Assembly: GCA_022376925.1 (NCBI GenBank)
Contig: JAIOJX010000005.1
Span: forward strand, 91,113,001 to 91,177,000
DNA: 64,000 bases
From: Tragulus kanchil
Lineage: Eukaryota; Chordata; Mammalia; Artiodactyla; Tragulidae
Reading direction: 5' to 3'
The notes beneath the pieces were generated by a model. That model searched no databases. It was given only the letters and a program-made list of their open reading frames with translations, and was not told where the DNA came from. Shown here piece after piece: positions 10,922 to 22,886 of the stretch (the stretch's first letter is position 1; each line of letters opens with the position of its first letter). The position numbers and the translations under genes were made by a program.

Positions 10922-12883
10922 GAGGACCCATGAGTGCAGTCAGCAGTCAGTGCCATAGGGAGGATGTAGCTGATGGCAGTGGGCATCTGCAGCCTTAGCA
11001 CAGAGACTGAGTCTCTTGTGTGCTTGTTGAGACGACCCCAGACTTCTTGTAGACATCAGGATCAAAGGCGCCAGCTTCCTGCAGCTCCAGATCACTGATT
11101 ACCCCTCTACCATTGTCCCTTATGTCTCCAGGGTTGATGCTTTTCTCTTTCTCTGCCTCTTCCTCCTCTTTCTCTCACTTTGGGTCAGAGTCCTCTCTGT
11201 TGCTGTCATATCTCTGGCTATTCATGTTCTGGGACAGGTTAGGGACCAGCAAAATTTTAGATCAGGGAAGTAGTTTCTTCTTCCCGCCCCTCCCAGTGCT
11301 GCCAGTTTCTCAAGTATGTTAATCATTCTGTCTTAGGAAATCCTTGAGTATCTCTCAGAGAGATGTCACGTTGTTACTCTTAGCCATATGATTTCCAACT
11401 GGAGCCCCAACCCCTTGGCTTCTGAGCCCATACAGACTGGACCAGGGGGTCAGCTTGGGGCTCAGTGACAGAGGCATCAGGCTGACTCTGATACAGGCCA
11501 GTTGTTTCTTTCTGCAATGCTCCTTTGAGTGGGGACACAAAACATTACTACTGACGAGTCCTATGCCATCCTTCTCTCCAAAAGATTGAGGACAATTGAA
11601 GAAGAGAACCCATGTCCTGTCCTGTTCTTTGTTCTCTCATAATTTCGTTTCTATTCATCTTCCTTAGGAAGTTCTCAGTAAACATTTATTGCATTGAGAA
11701 ATGATTTGTATGTCCTTTATGATCCTAAAGTATTTTCTGAGTCTCATCATCTGTTGACCATCAGAAGATATCCATGTGATGCTTTCTGCAACAATCTCAT
11801 GGCTTCAGAGGCTAGAGGTGTTAACATCAATCTGTTGACCTGGAAAGGGGAGATTACCTTGGCAAGATGTAACTTCTGACCTGTGTGGTCCTGTTCTCTG
11901 TGATATAAGGAGACAGCACCGGGATTTCCTAAAGGCTCATATAAGGCGACTTCAGCAGTGATTTGACTGTGGGTTTAACTTTCAGCAACTCTGTCACCAG
12001 CTGCCCAGCTCTATGCTTTGACTTTATTCGGTATGTATTTCCTCCTCCTCTTGTGAGGACCCATGAGTGCAGTCAGCAGTCAGTGCCATAGGGAGGATGT
12101 AGCTGATGGCAGTGGGCATCTGCAGCCTTAGCACAGAGACTGAGTCTCTTGTGTGCTTGTTGAGACGACCCCAGACTTCTTGTAGACATCAGGATCAAAG
12201 GCGCCAGCTTCCTGCAGCTCCAGATCACTGATTACCCCTCTACCATTGTCCCTTATGTCTCCAGGGTTGATGCTTTTCTCTTTCTCTGCCTCTTCCTCCT
12301 CTTTCTCTCACTTTGGGTCAGAGTCCTCTCTGTTGCTGTCATATCTCTGGCTATTCATGTTCTGGGACAGGTTAGGGACCAGCAAAATTTTAGATCAGGG
12401 AAGTAGTTTCTTCTTCCCGCCCCTCCCAGTGCTGCCAGTTTCTCAAGTATGTTAATCATTCTGTCTTAGGAAATCCTTGAGTATCTCTCAGAGAGATGTC
12501 ACGTTGTTACTCTTAGCCATATGATTTCCAACTGGAGCCCCAACCCCTTGGCTTCTGAGCCCATACAGACTGGACCAGGGGGTCAGCTTGGGGCTCAGTG
12601 ACAGAGGCATCAGGCTGACTCTGATACAGGCCAGTTGTTTCTTTCTGCAATGCTCCTTTGAGTGGGGACACAAAACATTACTACTGACGAGTCCTATGCC
12701 ATCCTTCTCTCCAAAAGATTGAGGACAATTGAAGAAGAGAACCCATGTCCTGTCCTGTTCTTTGTTCTCTCATAATTTCGTTTCTATTCATCTTCCTTAG
12801 GAAGTTCTCAGTAAACATTTATTGCATTGAGAAATGATTTGTATGTCCTTTATGATCCTAAAGTATTTTCTGAGTCTCATCAT
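10632..12883. repeat. Direct duplication D6, 10632-11750 and 11765-12883
   Basis: Offset 1133, near-perfect identity. Separator 11751-11764 (14 bases) contains 'ctgttgacc', which also occurs inside the unit. The part 10632-10921 occurs three times because D5 and D6 overlap (9491-9780, 10632-10921, 11765-12054). Confidence 0.94.
10930..11350 (-). pseudogene. Possible degenerate pseudogene or terminal exon
   Basis: On the minus strand, 11174-10995 is an open stretch of 59 codons ending in TAA. It has an acidic start (EKEEEEAEKEK) and ends ...TQETQSLC. AATAAA lies about 100 bases beyond the stop (10890-10895). Upstream in the same frame are two stops (about 11175-11177 and about 11260) within otherwise protein-like sequence (NMNSQRYDSNREDSDPK). 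I do not recognise the protein. The stops and lack of splice signals would fit a decayed processed gene; chance is also possible, since the acidic run comes from a simple pyrimidine-rich tract. A second, artefactual copy lies at 12063-12483. Confidence 0.22.
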
Positions 12884-12887
12884 GTAC

Positions 12888-13066
12888 AATTAGAGAGTTG
12901 GAAGGAACTTCAGAGACTTTAAAAATTCCTCATGATTTGGAAAATGACAAAATCGAGACATAGACTAAGACCCAGTTAAGTGTCTTGTCCCAGGTCACAT
13001 AACTAGTTGGTTGCCAAAGCTGACCCTGGGAGCCTAGTCTCCAGGCTCTTGGTTTGGTGCTCCTCA
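12888..13066 (-). repeat. MIR element, antisense
   Basis: Contains 'gagagttggaaggaactt' and 'cttgtcccaggtcacataac', the antisense form of the MIR core. Old mammalian SINE, no target duplication left. Confidence 0.7.
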
Positions 13067-13069
13067 AGA

Positions 13070-14318
13070 ACACTGAGTATTGAGACTGTGTTCTATAAAG
13101 TGCCAGCTTCCACAGAAGTAGACCACAGTGAGATATACCCACCACACATTAACCAAACGAAGGCAGTTAGCCAATATTTGCTGGCTTTCTGGACAGTTAT
13201 TGCATAACTTTGCAAATTCAGTTAAAGGTTTTCAAGAGATCTGAAAATATTCTTGTTTGACACTAAAGACTGGTCAAAGGGATTTTCCTTGAACACGTTG
13301 CAGTTTATCTATCATGGGTGTTTTGATGCTGTTATAACTCAAGAGTTTGGAAGATTATTCTTCTGGTAGAGAAAAGCTTGGAACAATGAAAAATGTTGAA
13401 TAGTTAACAGTATGAATCACATAGAGTCATCTGGAAGGTATCCTGAAATACTCAGAAAACTTTTTAGGGGGCCTTATTGCCTGAAAACCTGTGATTGCAG
13501 AGCAGAGAGAGGGTGTCTCTTTGTATATTGTGCGAGGGAGATGGAGAAGCAGGAAAATGGAAGCATCCGTGGGAGAGTGCCATCACTCTATGAGTAATGA
13601 AGGAGAAAAAAAAAGTGAAGAAGAAAGCCAAGAACTCTCCATCTATCAGCAGAGACTGAGTGGGAGATTCAAATCAGAAAATCAGAAAGTTCACAGTCGT
13701 TATCGCCTCTTCCTTCCAGCTAAATATAAGATATGACAGAAACAGCTCTACTTAGAGCTAGAAAAGTGAAAACTCTGTACAAGAGAGGACTGATTTTGTT
13801 CACTATCCTTTATCTAAATGTAAACATAAGTCAACCCCTGCAGAGAACCCTGAATGATGTCCCTAGTTGTGAAAGGTCAGGTTGGGAATGTGGCATCACA
13901 GAAGCTGTGTTAGACTTGATATGTCTCTTAGAGGGGATGTGAGCTCTCCCCCTCCCAGCATTGACACTGTGTACCAGCACTGGAGCTGACGGGTCCAAAG
14001 TAGGTGTCCAGCATGGTCCTTTTCTGTGTGCCAGGGTGTTCCTGGCATAATATTCAGAGTTCCAGACCATCCTCAACCTGCTGCCTCTACAGATGCCAAA
14101 AATGGTCACCCTCTCCCTGTTCAGTTGTAGTACCAAGTCCAAGCCAACCCCATTCCCTCAACCATGCACCGTCCTTGACAGTGGTGCCCTTGGCCCTTGT
14201 GAGCTGTACCAGTGCTTGAGGGCCAGAGTGGGCACTTGGTGTGGTCTGCTGTCATGCTGGCATGACCTGAGTCCCAGGCAGTTCAGTAGTAAGCATTTGT
14301 GCACTCTTCACAAGTGGA
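13070..14318. other. No gene recognised; possible ruminant repeat at right
   Basis: 13070-13930 shows nothing I can name. 13930-14318 is richer in GC and has the texture of a ruminant interspersed or LTR sequence, but I cannot assign it. Short open frames here (60-100 codons) have no motifs and overlap on both strands. Confidence 0.35.
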
Positions 14319-16516
14319 GTCTAGGCTTCTAACAACCTTCCTGTTAGTCCCACTGGTTTGCGAAACAGCTAAAGTGACTTGTCTTCCTGATTTTGAACCC
14401 AGGGCTGGGAGACTAATAGATGGTTTTAACTGTTCGGTCCCCATGGAGGATCTCTAAGGCCGTATAATCCACCTTCTCTTATGTGTCCCCTACCGGGGCA
14501 CATGTCTTGACCTCATTGCTTCTCTACCTTCCTATCTGACATCATACTGAACTTTATTTACAGCCTTGGTTGTGCAGGAATCATTCAGCTAGTCTCCAGT
14601 TTTTTCAGTGAAATTTAATCTATTATGTAGATGCAATTTTTAATAGTATAATGTCTTTGATAAATGAATATTACAAAAAACCCTCTCATAGAGGACACTC
14701 ATAATGTGCTGAAAGCAACAGGATTCTGGGAAGAGGAAGATGAGAAACGTTGCTGTTGCTGACATCATTTGCTCTTTGTCCTCTGACATCATTCAATCTG
14801 CTCAGCCATAAACATTGCTTAATTTGCCCACCGCTGCCTTCCAAACATGAGAGATTAATTTCAGTGCTAAAGTCATATGTGGTCATAGGGCTCCATCTCT
14901 AAAGAGAAGCCTTTTTTTTTTTTAATGAAAATCTTTTTTTTTTTTTTTTTTAATTTTGACCTCTTTTATTGGTTTTTCATTTATTTCTTTCCATCTGTCT
15001 TTATTCTTTGGCCTGTGCAGGCGTCCCACTGCAGTGGCCTTTCTCGTTGCAGAGCACTGGTTCTGGGCACATGTGTTCCAGAGCTCTGGATTGTAATTGG
15101 ACACATAGGTGCAGCCGCTCCATGGCACGTGAGATCTTCCTGCACTGGGGATCAAACGGGTGCCCTTTGCACTGCAAGGTGGACTCCTTACCCACTGGAC
15201 CATCAGGAAAACCAAAAGAGGAGCCTTTTGACAGGTCACCCCCAGCCATGGAGATTGTAGTGTTATCCTGAGATTGATTTGCCTTTTCAGGACAAAACTG
15301 GAAATTCAAGTATTTTTTTGCAGGCACTGTGTCTTCGTGCCACCATACCCCATAACTCCTTCCTTGCTATCTTTCTCCACATGTCAATTTATTTTGAGTG
15401 GATTCTTGGGGTAGGCACCAAGGGTCTAGGCTTCTAACAACCTTCCTGTTAGTCCCACTGGTTTGCGAAACAGCTAAAGTGACTTGTCTTCCTGATTTTG
15501 AACCCAGGGCTGGGAGACTAATAGATGGTTTTAACTGTTCGGTCCCCATGGAGGATCTCTAAGGCCGTATAATCCACCTTCTCTTATGTGTCCCCTACCG
15601 GGGCACATGTCTTGACCTCATTGCTTCTCTACCTTCCTATCTGACATCATACTGAACTTTATTTACAGCCTTGGTTGTGCAGGAATCATTCAGCTAGTCT
15701 CCAGTTTTTTCAGTGAAATTTAATCTATTATGTAGATGCAATTTTTAATAGTATAATGTCTTTGATAAATGAATATTACAAAAACCATCTCATAGAGGAC
15801 ACTCATAATGTGCTGAAAGCAACAGGATTCTGGGAAGAGGAAGATGAGAAACGTTGCTGTTGCTGACATCATTTGCTCTTTGTCCTCTGACATCATTCAA
15901 TCTGCTCAGCCATAAACATTGCTTAATTTGCCCACCGCTGCCTTCCAAACATGAGAGATTAATTTCAGTGCTAAAGTCATATGTGGTCATAGGGCTCCAT
16001 CTCTAAAGAGAAGCCTTTTTTTTTTTTAATGAAAATCTTTTTTTTTTTTTTTTTTAATTTTGACCTCTTTTATTGGTTTTTCATTTATTTCTTTCCATCT
16101 GTCTTTATTCTTTGGCCTGTGCAGGCGTCCCACTGCAGTGGCCTTTCTCGTTGCAGAGCACTGGTTCTGGGCACATGTGTTCCAGAGCTCTGGATTGTAA
16201 TTGGACACATAGGTGCAGCCGCTCCATGGCACGTGAGATCTTCCTGCACTGGGGATCAAACGGGTGCCCTTTGCACTGCAAGGTGGACTCCTTACCCACT
16301 GGACCATCAGGAAAACCAAAAGAGGAGCCTTTTGACAGGTCACCCCCAGCCATGGAGATTGTAGTGTTATCCTGAGATTGATTTGCCTTTTCAGGACAAA
16401 ACTGGAAATTCAAGTATTTTTTTGCAGGCACTGTGTCTTCGTGCCACCATACCCCATAACTCCTTCCTTGCTATCTTTCTCCACATGTCAATTTATTTTG
16501 AGTGGATTCTTGGGGT
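14319..16516. repeat. Direct duplication D7, 14319-15412 and 15424-16516
   Basis: Offset 1105 then 1104 after an A-run difference near 14676/15781. The separator 15413-15423 is about 11 bases. The unit includes a whole SINE with its target duplications, so the SINE was not the cause of the duplication. Confidence 0.94.
14916..15213 (-). mobile_element. CHR-like tRNA-derived SINE (type A), antisense
   Basis: About 298 bp. Plus strand reads T-run, 'gacctcttttattgg', 'tctttattctttggcctgtg', 'ccactgcagtggc', 'ggatcaaacgggtgccc' and 'cccactggaccatcagg' (antisense of the tRNA-like head). Target duplication 'aaagagaagcctttt' (14901-14915) / 'aaagaggagcctttt' (15215-15229), one mismatch. Extra copies caused by duplication: 16020-16317 (whole) and 17347-17430 (head only). 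Confidence 0.82.
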
Positions 16517-18444
16517 GGGAGAGGTGAGCTCAGCACCTTCCTACTCTACCACTTTGATCTCTTTTCTCTAGTTTCCCAGATTGTTGTAAGAATTTTTCAT
16601 TTTTTTAAAGGAGTCCTCCTATTTTTATTTTATTTTATTTATCTATTTATTTATGGCTGTCATGGGTCTTTGTTGTTGTGCAGGCTTTTCTCTAGTTGCA
16701 GTGAGTGGGCGCTACTCTCCAGTTGCAATGCACCAGCTTCTTATGGTGATAGCTTCTCTTATTGTGGAGCACAGGCTCTAGGGTATTCGGTTTTCAGTAG
16801 TTGGGGCACCTGGTCTCAGTAGTTGCAGCTCATGGGGCTCAATAGTCATGGCTCATGGGCTTAGTTGCTCCATAGCATGTAGGTTCTTCCAGAATCAGGG
16901 ATGAAACCCATGTCTCCTGCATCGGCAGACAGGTTCTTTACCACTGAGCCACCAGGGGAGCCCCAAATTAATTTTATTTTCTCTTAAGCTGTATATGACT
17001 TCCAGTAATTTTGTAAAGTATATTTCTATAGACAGAACTGAAACATTTACCTTGTCTTCCTACCATATACCTCCAGAATTCAGAAGCGTTTTGAATATTC
17101 TTACTTTCATAGCAATATAGTTACTTGCAGAATTTCAATAGGAATCTGTGCTACTTATAACAGAAGACAATTGGAATCATAGGGAATCATTGGTTATATT
17201 ACTAAGGCTTTGACTGGAATGTTATATTTGAGAATATGCATAAAATCACATATGGCCAGCACCACTTTTGATGTACTAAGGTGAATTTTTTATGGAGCCA
17301 ATAAAAACCCCATAGAAAAACTGGCCGAGTACACATAGGTGCACGCTGAGATCTTCCTGCACTGGGGATCAAACGGGTGCCCTTTGCACTGCAAGGTGGA
17401 CTCCTTACCCACTGGACCATCAGGAAAACCAAAAGAGGAGCCTTTTGACAGGTCACCCCCAGCCATGGAGATTGTAGTGTTATCCTGAGATTGATTTGCC
17501 TTTTCAGGACAAAACTGGAAATTCAAGTATTTTTTTGCAGGCACTGTGTCTTCGTGCCACCATACCCCATAACTCCTTCCTTGCTATCTTTCTCCACATG
17601 TCAATTTATTTTGAGTGGATTCTTGGGGTGGGAGAGGTGAGCTCAGCACCTTCCTACTCTACCACTTTGATCTCTTTTCTCTAGTTTCCCAGATTGTTGT
17701 AAGAATTTTTCATTTTTTTAAAGGAGTCCTCCTATTTTTATTTTATTTTATTTATCTATTTATTTATGGCTGTCATGGGTCTTTGTTGTTGTGCAGGCTT
17801 TTCTCTAGTTGCAGTGAGTGGGCGCTACTCTCCAGTTGCAATGCACCAGCTTCTTATGGTGATAGCTTCTCTTATTGTGGAGCACAGGCTCTAGGGTATT
17901 CGGTTTTCAGTAGTTGGGGCACCTGGTCTCAGTAGTTGCAGCTCATGGGGCTCAATAGTCATGGCTCATGGGCTTAGTTGCTCCATAGCATGTAGGTTCT
18001 TCCAGAATCAGGGATGAAACCCATGTCTCCTGCATCGGCAGACAGGTTCTTTACCACTGAGCCACCAGGGGAGCCCCAAATTAATTTTATTTTCTCTTAA
18101 GCTGTATATGACTTCCAGTAATTTTGTAAAGTATATTTCTATAGACAGAACTGAAACATTTACCTTGTCTTCCTACCATATACCTCCAGAATTCAGAAGC
18201 GTTTTGAATATTCTTACTTTCATAGCAATATAGTTACTTGCAGAATTTCAATAGGAATCTGTGCTACTTATAACAGAAGACAATTGGAATCATAGGGAAT
18301 CATTGGTTATATTACTAAGGCTTTGACTGGAATGTTATATTTGAGAATATGCATAAAATCACATATGGCCAGCACCACTTTTGATGTACTAAGGTGAATT
18401 TTTTATGGAGCCAATAAAAACCCCATAGAAAAACTGGCCGAGTA
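16234..18444. repeat. Direct duplication D8, 16234-17331 and 17347-18444
   Basis: Offset 1113. The separator 17332-17346 is 'cacataggtgcacgc', a broken version of the true left flank at 16206-16233. The segment 16234-16516 is present three times (15130, 16234, 17347), since D7 and D8 overlap. Confidence 0.94.
16615..16964 (-). mobile_element. CHR-2-type SINE, full length, antisense
   Basis: Plus strand: ttatttatctatttatttatgg, 'tcttctcttattgtgg', 'agtagttgcagctcatgg', 'gggcttagttgctccatagc', 'ggttctttaccactgagcc', 'accaggggagcc'. This is the antisense of the long CHR-2 SINE with its repeated 'gagcac..caactactga' modules. Artefactual second copy at 17728-18077. Confidence 0.8.
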
Positions 18445-18780
18445 TCTTGGTATTTGATACCAACTGATTTGGTTCATATGAGCCCTGGCTAAGGAGTATC
18501 TCCTAACAATTTTCATCATAGTCTCCCGTATATGCTATGTTCTCTCAAAGGTCTTAAATGCATGTTCATAACCATCAGCAGTAAATCAGATGGTGTCACC
18601 GTGCTTAGAGAAACCAAAACAAGATGGACAATGAGATCAAAAACAAAGCAGTTTTTTTTTTTCACAGATATATCATAACCTGTGAGTCTTACAATGAGAA
18701 AAGAGCAGCTTACCTCTGATAGTGACTTAAAGTGATGCTAATAGCACATTTGGGATCAGTCTCTCAAGTAGGAGTGGATA
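18445..18780. other. Nothing recognised
   Basis: Single-copy AT-rich DNA with a T-run at 18652-18661. No open frame with splice sites and no known repeat recognised. Confidence 0.45.
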
Positions 18781-18784
18781 ATCC

Positions 18785-19085
18785 CAAAGTGGGGATTGTT
18801 AAATTAAGGAGGCCGTTAGACTGATGTGGCTCTAATGTCTTGGCAGCCTACATAAGCTAACCAAAACCTCAGCCTGTAATAGCCTCAAGGTTATGAAATC
18901 AAAGCACCAAGGACAAGCAATCACTAATAGCCAGCTAGGCTTTAAGCTATAGCCAATTCCTAATCGCCTTACTTTGATGCTGCCTTTTGTCTATGAAAGT
19001 TTCCCTTCAAGCCCCTGTAGGCGGAGCCCTCCTAACCACTTCTTATTTGGTACTTACTGTCCAATTTGAGTCCATTTCTTTGCTC
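18785..19085 (+). mobile_element. Possible ancient LTR or old mammalian repeat
   Basis: The sequence from 'aaggaggccgttagactgatg' through 'gccaattcctaat' and 'ggcggagccctcctaacc' to 'gagtccatttctttgctc' resembles an old mammalian LTR 3' end that I have seen in other mammals, but I cannot name the family. No coding content. Confidence 0.3.
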
Positions 19086-19294
19086 TCTTAAAATTAAGAA
19101 AATAATTTACATTGAATGATCGGGGGTTATTAATTAATTATTTATTAACATAATAATGAACCAAAATGAGCATATGAAAGTCAGTAGGGCTATCGTGACC
19201 ACCTGTTTAGTAGAGGCTGTGGGTGAGAGGAAGGGGAAGAACAGTGGCTGTTACATCCAGGGTAAGTTTCACAATAAATTAAAATTTCCCATGA

Positions 19295-19400
19295 TAATCT
19301 TATTTCATCCATACAATAACCCTGTGAGGTGTGCTTGGCTGGAGTTATCTCTATTTTGTGAATGAGAAGACAAAAGTTCAGAGAAAATGTGGTTTAGAGA
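19295..19400 (-). repeat. MIR fragment, antisense
   Basis: Reads 'atacaataaccctgtgagg' then 'ttttgtgaatgagaagac', a decayed antisense MIR core. Confidence 0.6.
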
Positions 19401-19409
19401 GATAAGTAC

Positions 19410-20253
19410 AACATCTTATCTGTATTTTTGATAATTTTTTTCAGTTTCAATATATCAGATACGGAGAATTAGATTCTATTCCTGCCATCTATCCCCTCAC
19501 TTGCAGCAAGCACCCCTTTTATATTTATCTAGAAACCCAGAGAGATCACCATGAGTCCACTATGGAATCTTATTACATTTATTTGAAACAAAATGAAAAC
19601 TTTAGATTTCATTTAATGCAAATCGTAGGAGACTATCGGGAGTTGACTGTTTTAACAATGCTGGATAAATTATAACCCTATTCTGTTTTTCCTTATCCCA
19701 TTTTATCTATTCTTTACAAATGAATCACTTGAGATTGCAGAATGAAAATTTGAAATTATGCAGTAGGGTTTTCTTGAATTTTTCAAGAGCCTTTGGCTTT
19801 TCTATGTTCCTGACCTTCGGCAAGGCTTGGTTTGTCCCTACCAAGTTTCTAAAGCAATCTCATTCTGTGATATTAATGCTAATGAGAAGCCCCCTGTTTC
19901 TGTAGACAGCAGAAGCTTTTCAAGGTGGCCCAGCCTCACCAGAGCAGATCACAACTAGACAGTAAAGAGAGAGCCTGAGAAGGAATCCAGTCAAATGAGC
20001 CTAGAATTCGTCACTTAAGTCCCTGTTTGGATATTTCTTTCTTTCTGCAACTCATCTTTCTTTATTATACCGCAGTCTCAAGGTTCTCACAGCAAATGTA
20101 GCAGAAACACGGTTTTAAAAGCATGGAGATTTCTATTTGTGAACTTTCCTTTTGAAACTTGTATATGAAACTGCCATGATGTCTTTTTTGTTTTTTTAAT
20201 TAATATCTTGTGTGGATCCTATGTGAATTTCTCTGGCTACCTCTCTCTTTCAG
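19410..20253. other. Unique DNA left of candidate exon
   Basis: No repeat recognised. Ends in a pyrimidine-rich tract (20231-20250) that serves as the acceptor tract of the candidate exon at 20254. Confidence 0.4.
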
Positions 20254-20334
20254 GCTCTTAACACAGACTATGTGGGATACACATGGGAGCACATTGCTGG
20301 CAATGAACATGGAGCTGCAGGACTGTCAGAACAG
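20254..20334 (+). CDS. Candidate internal coding exon, 81 nt
   Basis: The left edge is a strong acceptor: 'ctacctctctctttcag' ending at 20253. The right edge is a strong donor: 'cag|gtaaat' at 20335. The 81 nt are open in frame 0 as 27 codons, beginning ALNTDYVGYTWEHIAGNE and ending GLSEQ, so an exon with both phases 0 would fit. The +1 frame is open too; the third has an early TAA. I do not recognise the peptide. The exon lies in unique DNA, outside all duplications, which favours a real feature, but no partner exon is visible within the window. It could instead be a non-coding exon or a chance match. Two good splice sites bounding an open stretch occur by chance now and then in 43 kb. Confidence 0.4.
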
Positions 20335-20663
20335 GTAAATAATCCCAGAACTTCCATAACGTGGCTTTTTAATAGTAAATCTGAAGTTTCTTGCTAAATG
20401 TGAATGAAATTAAGAAATTAGGTAGACTGTACCAAAATAAGATTCATTTGGTTTTAGAAAACAAATGAAACCATCTGCAGTAATCTAGGATCAGAGATTT
20501 CACCAGCTGGAAACTACTTGGTTAGGAGTGTTCCTAAGCTTTGCACATAAAAAAAGTGAAGAAGAAAGTGTTATGTAGACTATGCTAGAAGCTGTAGTCA
20601 GGGACCTCGGATTCTAACCATGGTTCTGCTGATACCTGGTTCCTTCGCCTAAATTAGGAATCT
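20335..20663. other. Unique DNA right of candidate exon
   Basis: Nothing recognised; would be intron if the candidate exon is real. Confidence 0.4.
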
Positions 20664-22886
20664 GAGTTAATTTCTCAAGGTATGTGTTTTTACTAATAAA
20701 ATCAAGATTTTTGAGTAGATCACACTAAAGTCTTCAATTTGGTGATGCTATGACATTGGTCACAGAAAAACCAGTTTTCTGAGACCATAGTAAAACCTAA
20801 TTAGCTGCTGTTGAGAAGCTTATTCATGGTATACTTTAATCATCCTGGACATCTTGTTCTGTTCTTTTATTCCCTTCTCTGTTTCTTCGTGAGGAATTTG
20901 AGACATACTTGACACAGTTCATAAATTGAGAAGTGATACATTTTTAAAAAGCTGAAATCACCGTTCAGCATTTTTCAAAAAATGTATTTAATTCTAGGAA
21001 ATGAAAAACTTATCTGATTTATACTTTCCTTTGTATCAATACAATAATTTAAATGCAGCAAAGATTGCTTATTGGGACTCAAAAGACAAGATAGACAAGA
21101 GCTATGTTAATGTGCTTATCTTGCCTTTAAATTAACTCCCCTCCCCCCACTTTTTACTTGAGCCCTGTGGTTGCCATAGAAACTGACATGGCCTCCAACT
21201 GAGATTCCCAGGAGACTTAATTGCATTTCTAATTTCATAAACTCTCTATTAACCTTTGCCTGACAAATAGATCTATGTACGATGTAAAATAAGCTGGATG
21301 AATAGTTAAAAGTGATGCAAATACTTTCAGATTTCATGTGTCTAATGTTCTGTTTCAGTCAGTTAAACATATTTATAATAACTGTGTTAGTGGTACTGTC
21401 TCTTTTTAGAAAATACTGGGTTTAATATATAAATGTCTAAAAGATGAGACTATTTCTCAGGAAAGGTTCAGAATGGAAGTTGAATGTGTCTGTATAGGTT
21501 TGAATAATATTTAGATATGCTGAGTCTATGTCTCCACAATGTGTATGTTTGTGTTAGGCACTGTTCTTAGTATTTAATGTGTACTCTCATTTGGTTCTCT
21601 TAACAGCTCTGTGTAGCAAGTTTGGGGATGTCCACCATTGTATTGTTGAGAGGGAGTTACAGATCTCATGGCTAGTTAAGTGTCACATGTGAAATGAGAA
21701 CCCAAACTTACTGAACCCCAGCGTTCTAATATCTTCCAAATGTATCTGTTTGAATACTTCTAGAACCAAGTTGCTGGGCTCCAGAGTTAATTTCTCAAGG
21801 TATGTGTTTTTACTAATAAAATCAAGATTTTTGAGTAGATCACACTAAAGTCTTCAATTTGGTGATGCTATGACATTGGTCACAGAAAAACCAGTTTTCT
21901 GAGACCATAGTAAAACCTAATTAGCTGCTGTTGAGAAGCTTATTCATGGTATACTTTAATCATCCTGGACATCTTGTTCTGTTCTTTTATTCCCTTCTCT
22001 GTTTCTTCGTGAGGAATTTGAGACATACTTGACACAGTTCATAAATTGAGAAGTGATACATTTTTAAAAAGCTGAAATCACCGTTCAGCATTTTTCAAAA
22101 AATGTATTTAATTCTAGGAAATGAAAAACTTATCTGATTTATACTTTCCTTTGTATCAATACAATAATTTAAATGCAGCAAAGATTGCTTATTGGGACTC
22201 AAAAGACAAGATAGACAAGAGCTATGTTAATGTGCTTATCTTGCCTTTAAATTAACTCCCCTCCCCCCACTTTTTACTTGAGCCCTGTGGTTGCCATAGA
22301 AACTGACATGGCCTCCAACTGAGATTCCCAGGAGACTTAATTGCATTTCTAATTTCATAAACTCTCTATTAACCTTTGCCTGACAAATAGATCTATGTAC
22401 GATGTAAAATAAGCTGGATGAATAGTTAAAAGTGATGCAAATACTTTCAGATTTCATGTGTCTAATGTTCTGTTTCAGTCAGTTAAACATATTTATAATA
22501 ACTGTGTTAGTGGTACTGTCTCTTTTTAGAAAATACTGGGTTTAATATATAAATGTCTAAAAGATGAGACTATTTCTCAGGAAAGGTTCAGAATGGAAGT
22601 TGAATGTGTCTGTATAGGTTTGAATAATATTTAGATATGCTGAGTCTATGTCTCCACAATGTGTATGTTTGTGTTAGGCACTGTTCTTAGTATTTAATGT
22701 GTACTCTCATTTGGTTCTCTTAACAGCTCTGTGTAGCAAGTTTGGGGATGTCCACCATTGTATTGTTGAGAGGGAGTTACAGATCTCATGGCTAGTTAAG
22801 TGTCACATGTGAAATGAGAACCCAAACTTACTGAACCCCAGCGTTCTAATATCTTCCAAATGTATCTGTTTGAATACTTCTAGAAC
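20664..22886. repeat. Direct duplication D9, 20664-21766 and 21784-22886
   Basis: Offset 1120, near-perfect identity. The separator 21767-21783 ends in 'tgctgggctcca', which is the true right flank of copy two (22901-22914). The first contig evidently ran a few noisy bases past the overlap. Confidence 0.95.
21545..21720 (-). repeat. MIR element, antisense
   Basis: 'ttaggcactgttcttagtat', 'ctcatttggttctcttaaca', 'catggctagttaagtg': antisense MIR/MIR-like pattern. Artefactual copy at 22665-22840. Confidence 0.6.

Noticed and set aside
4947..12883. Tandem array or satellite, or a segmental duplication cluster
   Set aside because: Each unit is a different sequence and is present two or three times only; a satellite would repeat one unit.
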